From: Rickettsiales bacterium
Lineage (GTDB): Bacteria > Pseudomonadota > Alphaproteobacteria > Micavibrionales > GCA-2720935
Direction of reading: 5' to 3'
DNA length: 36,002 bases
Assembly: GCA_002720935.1 (NCBI GenBank)
Contig: PBIV01000022.1
Location: 11,815 to 47,816, forward strand
Part shown: positions 35,101 through 36,002 of the stretch, piece by piece
Position numbering within the stretch: position 1 is the stretch's first letter
Layout of the letters: each line of letters opens with the position of its first letter
Program-made: the position numbers and the translations under genes
Notes under the pieces: generated by a model
Told to the model about the DNA's origin: nothing
What the model saw: only the letters and a program-made list of their open reading frames with translations
The model's database searches: none

Positions 35101-35990
35101 TTGCTTCTAAAGCAGTTCAACGCGTTAAGGAAGAAACAGATGTTCTTCTTCGTGAAGCTAATAAATCACTTGGTGCATTAAATGAGATGAGTGATGAGTA
35201 TATTGACCGCAGTAAAGAACTTAATGATCAAATGAACAGAAGCCTTGATTTGAGTAATGAGTATTCAAGCAATGTTCGTGTTCAAATCTCTGGCATTGCA
35301 AGTACTGCTAACGAGGCGGCTGATACGATTATCACGCATATGTCTCGTTTAACAGAAAAAGCAACGGAAGTTGATGGTCTAATCAGTAAGACAGCTGGTA
35401 AGATTGATACATCAACAGATGCATTAGCGAATGAAGCAGGAAAGCTCTTAGCGATCTCTGATAAGATCAACAAATCTATTGGCGATACAAATGGTATCTT
35501 CGTGAAGCAAAGCTCTCTTCTTGCGAAAGCATCAAAAGAAGCAGCAGAGCAAGCCGATAAGATTATTAAGGCTGACTTTAATCTTAAACGTGAAGCCTTC
35601 TTCTCATCAGCTAAGTTTGTGATTGAATCATTACACTCATTATCAGTTGACTTCACACGTCTATTAGAAGGTGGCGATGTGCCAGAGAAGAACTGGAAAG
35701 CATACCAGAAGGGCGATGTTGGAACATTCACAAGACGTCTCTTGCAAATGAGCGATAGTCTGCCAACAGATAAAATCCGTGGTAAATATGCCGATGATCA
35801 TGAATTTAGAAACTATGTTCAAAGATACTTCCGTCAGTATGAAGAGCTTTATGATCAAGCGGTGGCGACAGACCATGGTGACATGCTAGCAGCAACATTC
35901 AGCTCATCTGATATTGGACGATTATACACATTCTTGTGCTCAATCTTAGGGCGTGAAGCAAGAGGGAATGATAAGAAGATCGTTCACTAA
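32139..35990 (+). CDS. Giant membrane-anchored coiled-coil protein (TipN-like layout), function unknown
   Basis: A 1,283-residue protein. Residues 1-118 are acidic and disordered in appearance. Two hydrophobic helices at about 126-148 and 160-184 anchor it. From about 190 to 1,147 it is nearly all predicted coiled coil, rich in S/T/E/K/D with short repeats of the kind SDKINEVM and ISETVQEKI, resembling apolipoprotein- or MCP-like coils. Residues 1,148-1,283 form a globular C-terminal domain (VIESLHSLSVDFTRLLEG, then GDVGTFTRRLLQMSD and SSSDIGRLYTFLCSILG) that I recall from large alphaproteobacterial coiled-coil proteins. The two-helix plus long-coil layout recalls Caulobacter TipN, a cell-pole marker, but similarity in sequence to TipN is not claimed. 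Shine-Dalgarno AGGGAG precedes the ATG. Confidence 0.8.
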   Translation: MSEQTKNKNEELENETSTNVEVSTKDHSFDTSFKPSNEDKTVLDENVKDIEEEKSSDIFAREKELNSITKKIQDLGRSLETTDAEGFEEDEGADVAPQAVVSPKASNETQTDYLSGTEEGSFTFLNRAVQILAVLMTGAWFYYAAGMGLFEFAFTGTELGVVTSSLTALFMPAIMIWMVTLAVTKSLESKSVKQTIRNELLTLLNPSNQTEKDVRAQLSSLSTEASQLTAATNLSLEAISKARAGLRQEMDQFSTMSRETEANVIRLSSTMKERMIKLDTLTKALYSRTAKIGEKADDSSQALERATTGLMEKVGRIEAEMNGGVNKVLSASSTVQDKIDQIKLIVGESVDGLHNSADEVFDRLEETTKEFGTHEDRLRTGIAAIVEQREKLNTALNERMSDLEELYEEINGRIRDSKMELSDEKADLVQITNSVGEQVQGLRDMLETQSSEVSTLIDNLRESGVEIDSRMKTRGSEIQRMIEGLEKQSESFTEIGKTTSRKLSDAMTAALSSADTINNAVRKGADTLRTASDQAVSQSNKVSQTILDRLKLLGQANDAISKRMESYDEVFEKNKSLLDKAISTSTDKSAETIELLENQSDRISMAYASVRERLESLLTSFDEPVKALNEVVTKADAGSDKINEVMTSRIKELEIMAEKAVEQAGEIRQSLRAQSQELSSLAGQLTGNSKTINDQLDFQQNKLREEVLASVDEMQKVNEALQSQVTNVTTASNKVSEKVHNLETRISARYDEIQQGSKRTFDTLERLDKSFAEQYASFETVLDKVKGNVTTVIDVFGQGTDDMVEKSDLAIDSTEALIQKMSELSGQVESTTRSSEQNIEKLFSNFEVRLEGMEELAGSVTVLLKDASSSLKTKVEEIGDAAQSASTLVKEVSQSLENQAQDVHIITDQAAYKVENVQKVITERFHDLAASIGESVSQLDGAGEKFVQCAAQINETSDEIEARFTGVGLEARNEVKAISEVAENTALLASKAVQRVKEETDVLLREANKSLGALNEMSDEYIDRSKELNDQMNRSLDLSNEYSSNVRVQISGIASTANEAADTIITHMSRLTEKATEVDGLISKTAGKIDTSTDALANEAGKLLAISDKINKSIGDTNGIFVKQSSLLAKASKEAAEQADKIIKADFNLKREAFFSSAKFVIESLHSLSVDFTRLLEGGDVPEKNWKAYQKGDVGTFTRRLLQMSDSLPTDKIRGKYADDHEFRNYVQRYFRQYEELYDQAVATDHGDMLAATFSSSDIGRLYTFLCSILGREARGNDKKIVH

Positions 35991-36002
35991 AGAATAAAAG
36001 CT

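Noticed and set aside
32139-35990. Assigning the giant coiled-coil gene as a methyl-accepting chemotaxis protein or kinesin
   Set aside because: No MCP signalling hairpin motif and no nucleotide-binding P-loop are visible; the resemblance is only to generic coiled coil.

Overview
The window is AT-rich chromosomal DNA from a Gram-negative bacterium, most likely a free-living alphaproteobacterium. Two things point there. The long minus-strand housekeeping block (miaB, phoH, ybeY, corC, lnt, XRE regulator, metK, trmB, rimP, nusA, ylxR, infB, rbfA, truB, rpsO) follows a gene order typical of Alphaproteobacteria, and a YbjN protein is paired with proC. LPS-type genes (a heptose epimerase start and a GT9 transferase), Lnt and a lipobox protein agree with an outer membrane. 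No mobile element, tRNA, rRNA or CRISPR array was seen.

Left part (1-12,300): the 5' end of an hldD-like epimerase gene on the minus strand, a hairpin-rich divergent spacer, then ybjN and proC. Next comes a methylcitrate-cycle cluster in the order prpD-prpB-prpC, which converts propionyl-CoA plus oxaloacetate to pyruvate plus succinate; a perfect 18-bp palindrome lies in its leader. A voltage-gated ion channel gene converges on prpC and carries a TLEGW pore filter. Then come an OmpR/EnvZ-type two-component pair, a converging TetR-like gene, a PfkB (adenosine/ribokinase) kinase and a YejA-like peptide-binding protein.

Middle (12,300-15,300): an unrecognised lipoprotein, a GNAT acetyltransferase, a converging GT9 glycosyltransferase, ygfZ, and a strong bidirectional terminator facing rpsO.

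Right (15,300-31,900): the translation/transcription block on the minus strand. It ends at rpsO with a terminator rather than running into pnp. It is interrupted by an opposite-strand orphan gene (16,631-17,197), has an apparent one-base deletion in the ylxR-like gene, and has a GlpM-like membrane protein between ybeY and corC. A second strong terminator separates metK-trmB from the rimP-nusA-infB operon.

Far right (31,900-35,990): a 276-bp divergent regulatory spacer with two GANTC sites and an 18-bp near-palindrome, followed by a 1,283-residue membrane-anchored coiled-coil protein whose layout (two N-terminal membrane segments, a very long coil, a small C-terminal domain) recalls alphaproteobacterial polarity factors.

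The most interesting items are the Cav-like filter in the channel, the giant coiled-coil protein with its promoter region, the broken ylxR frame, the antisense gene nested in the infB-truB operon, and the prp palindrome.
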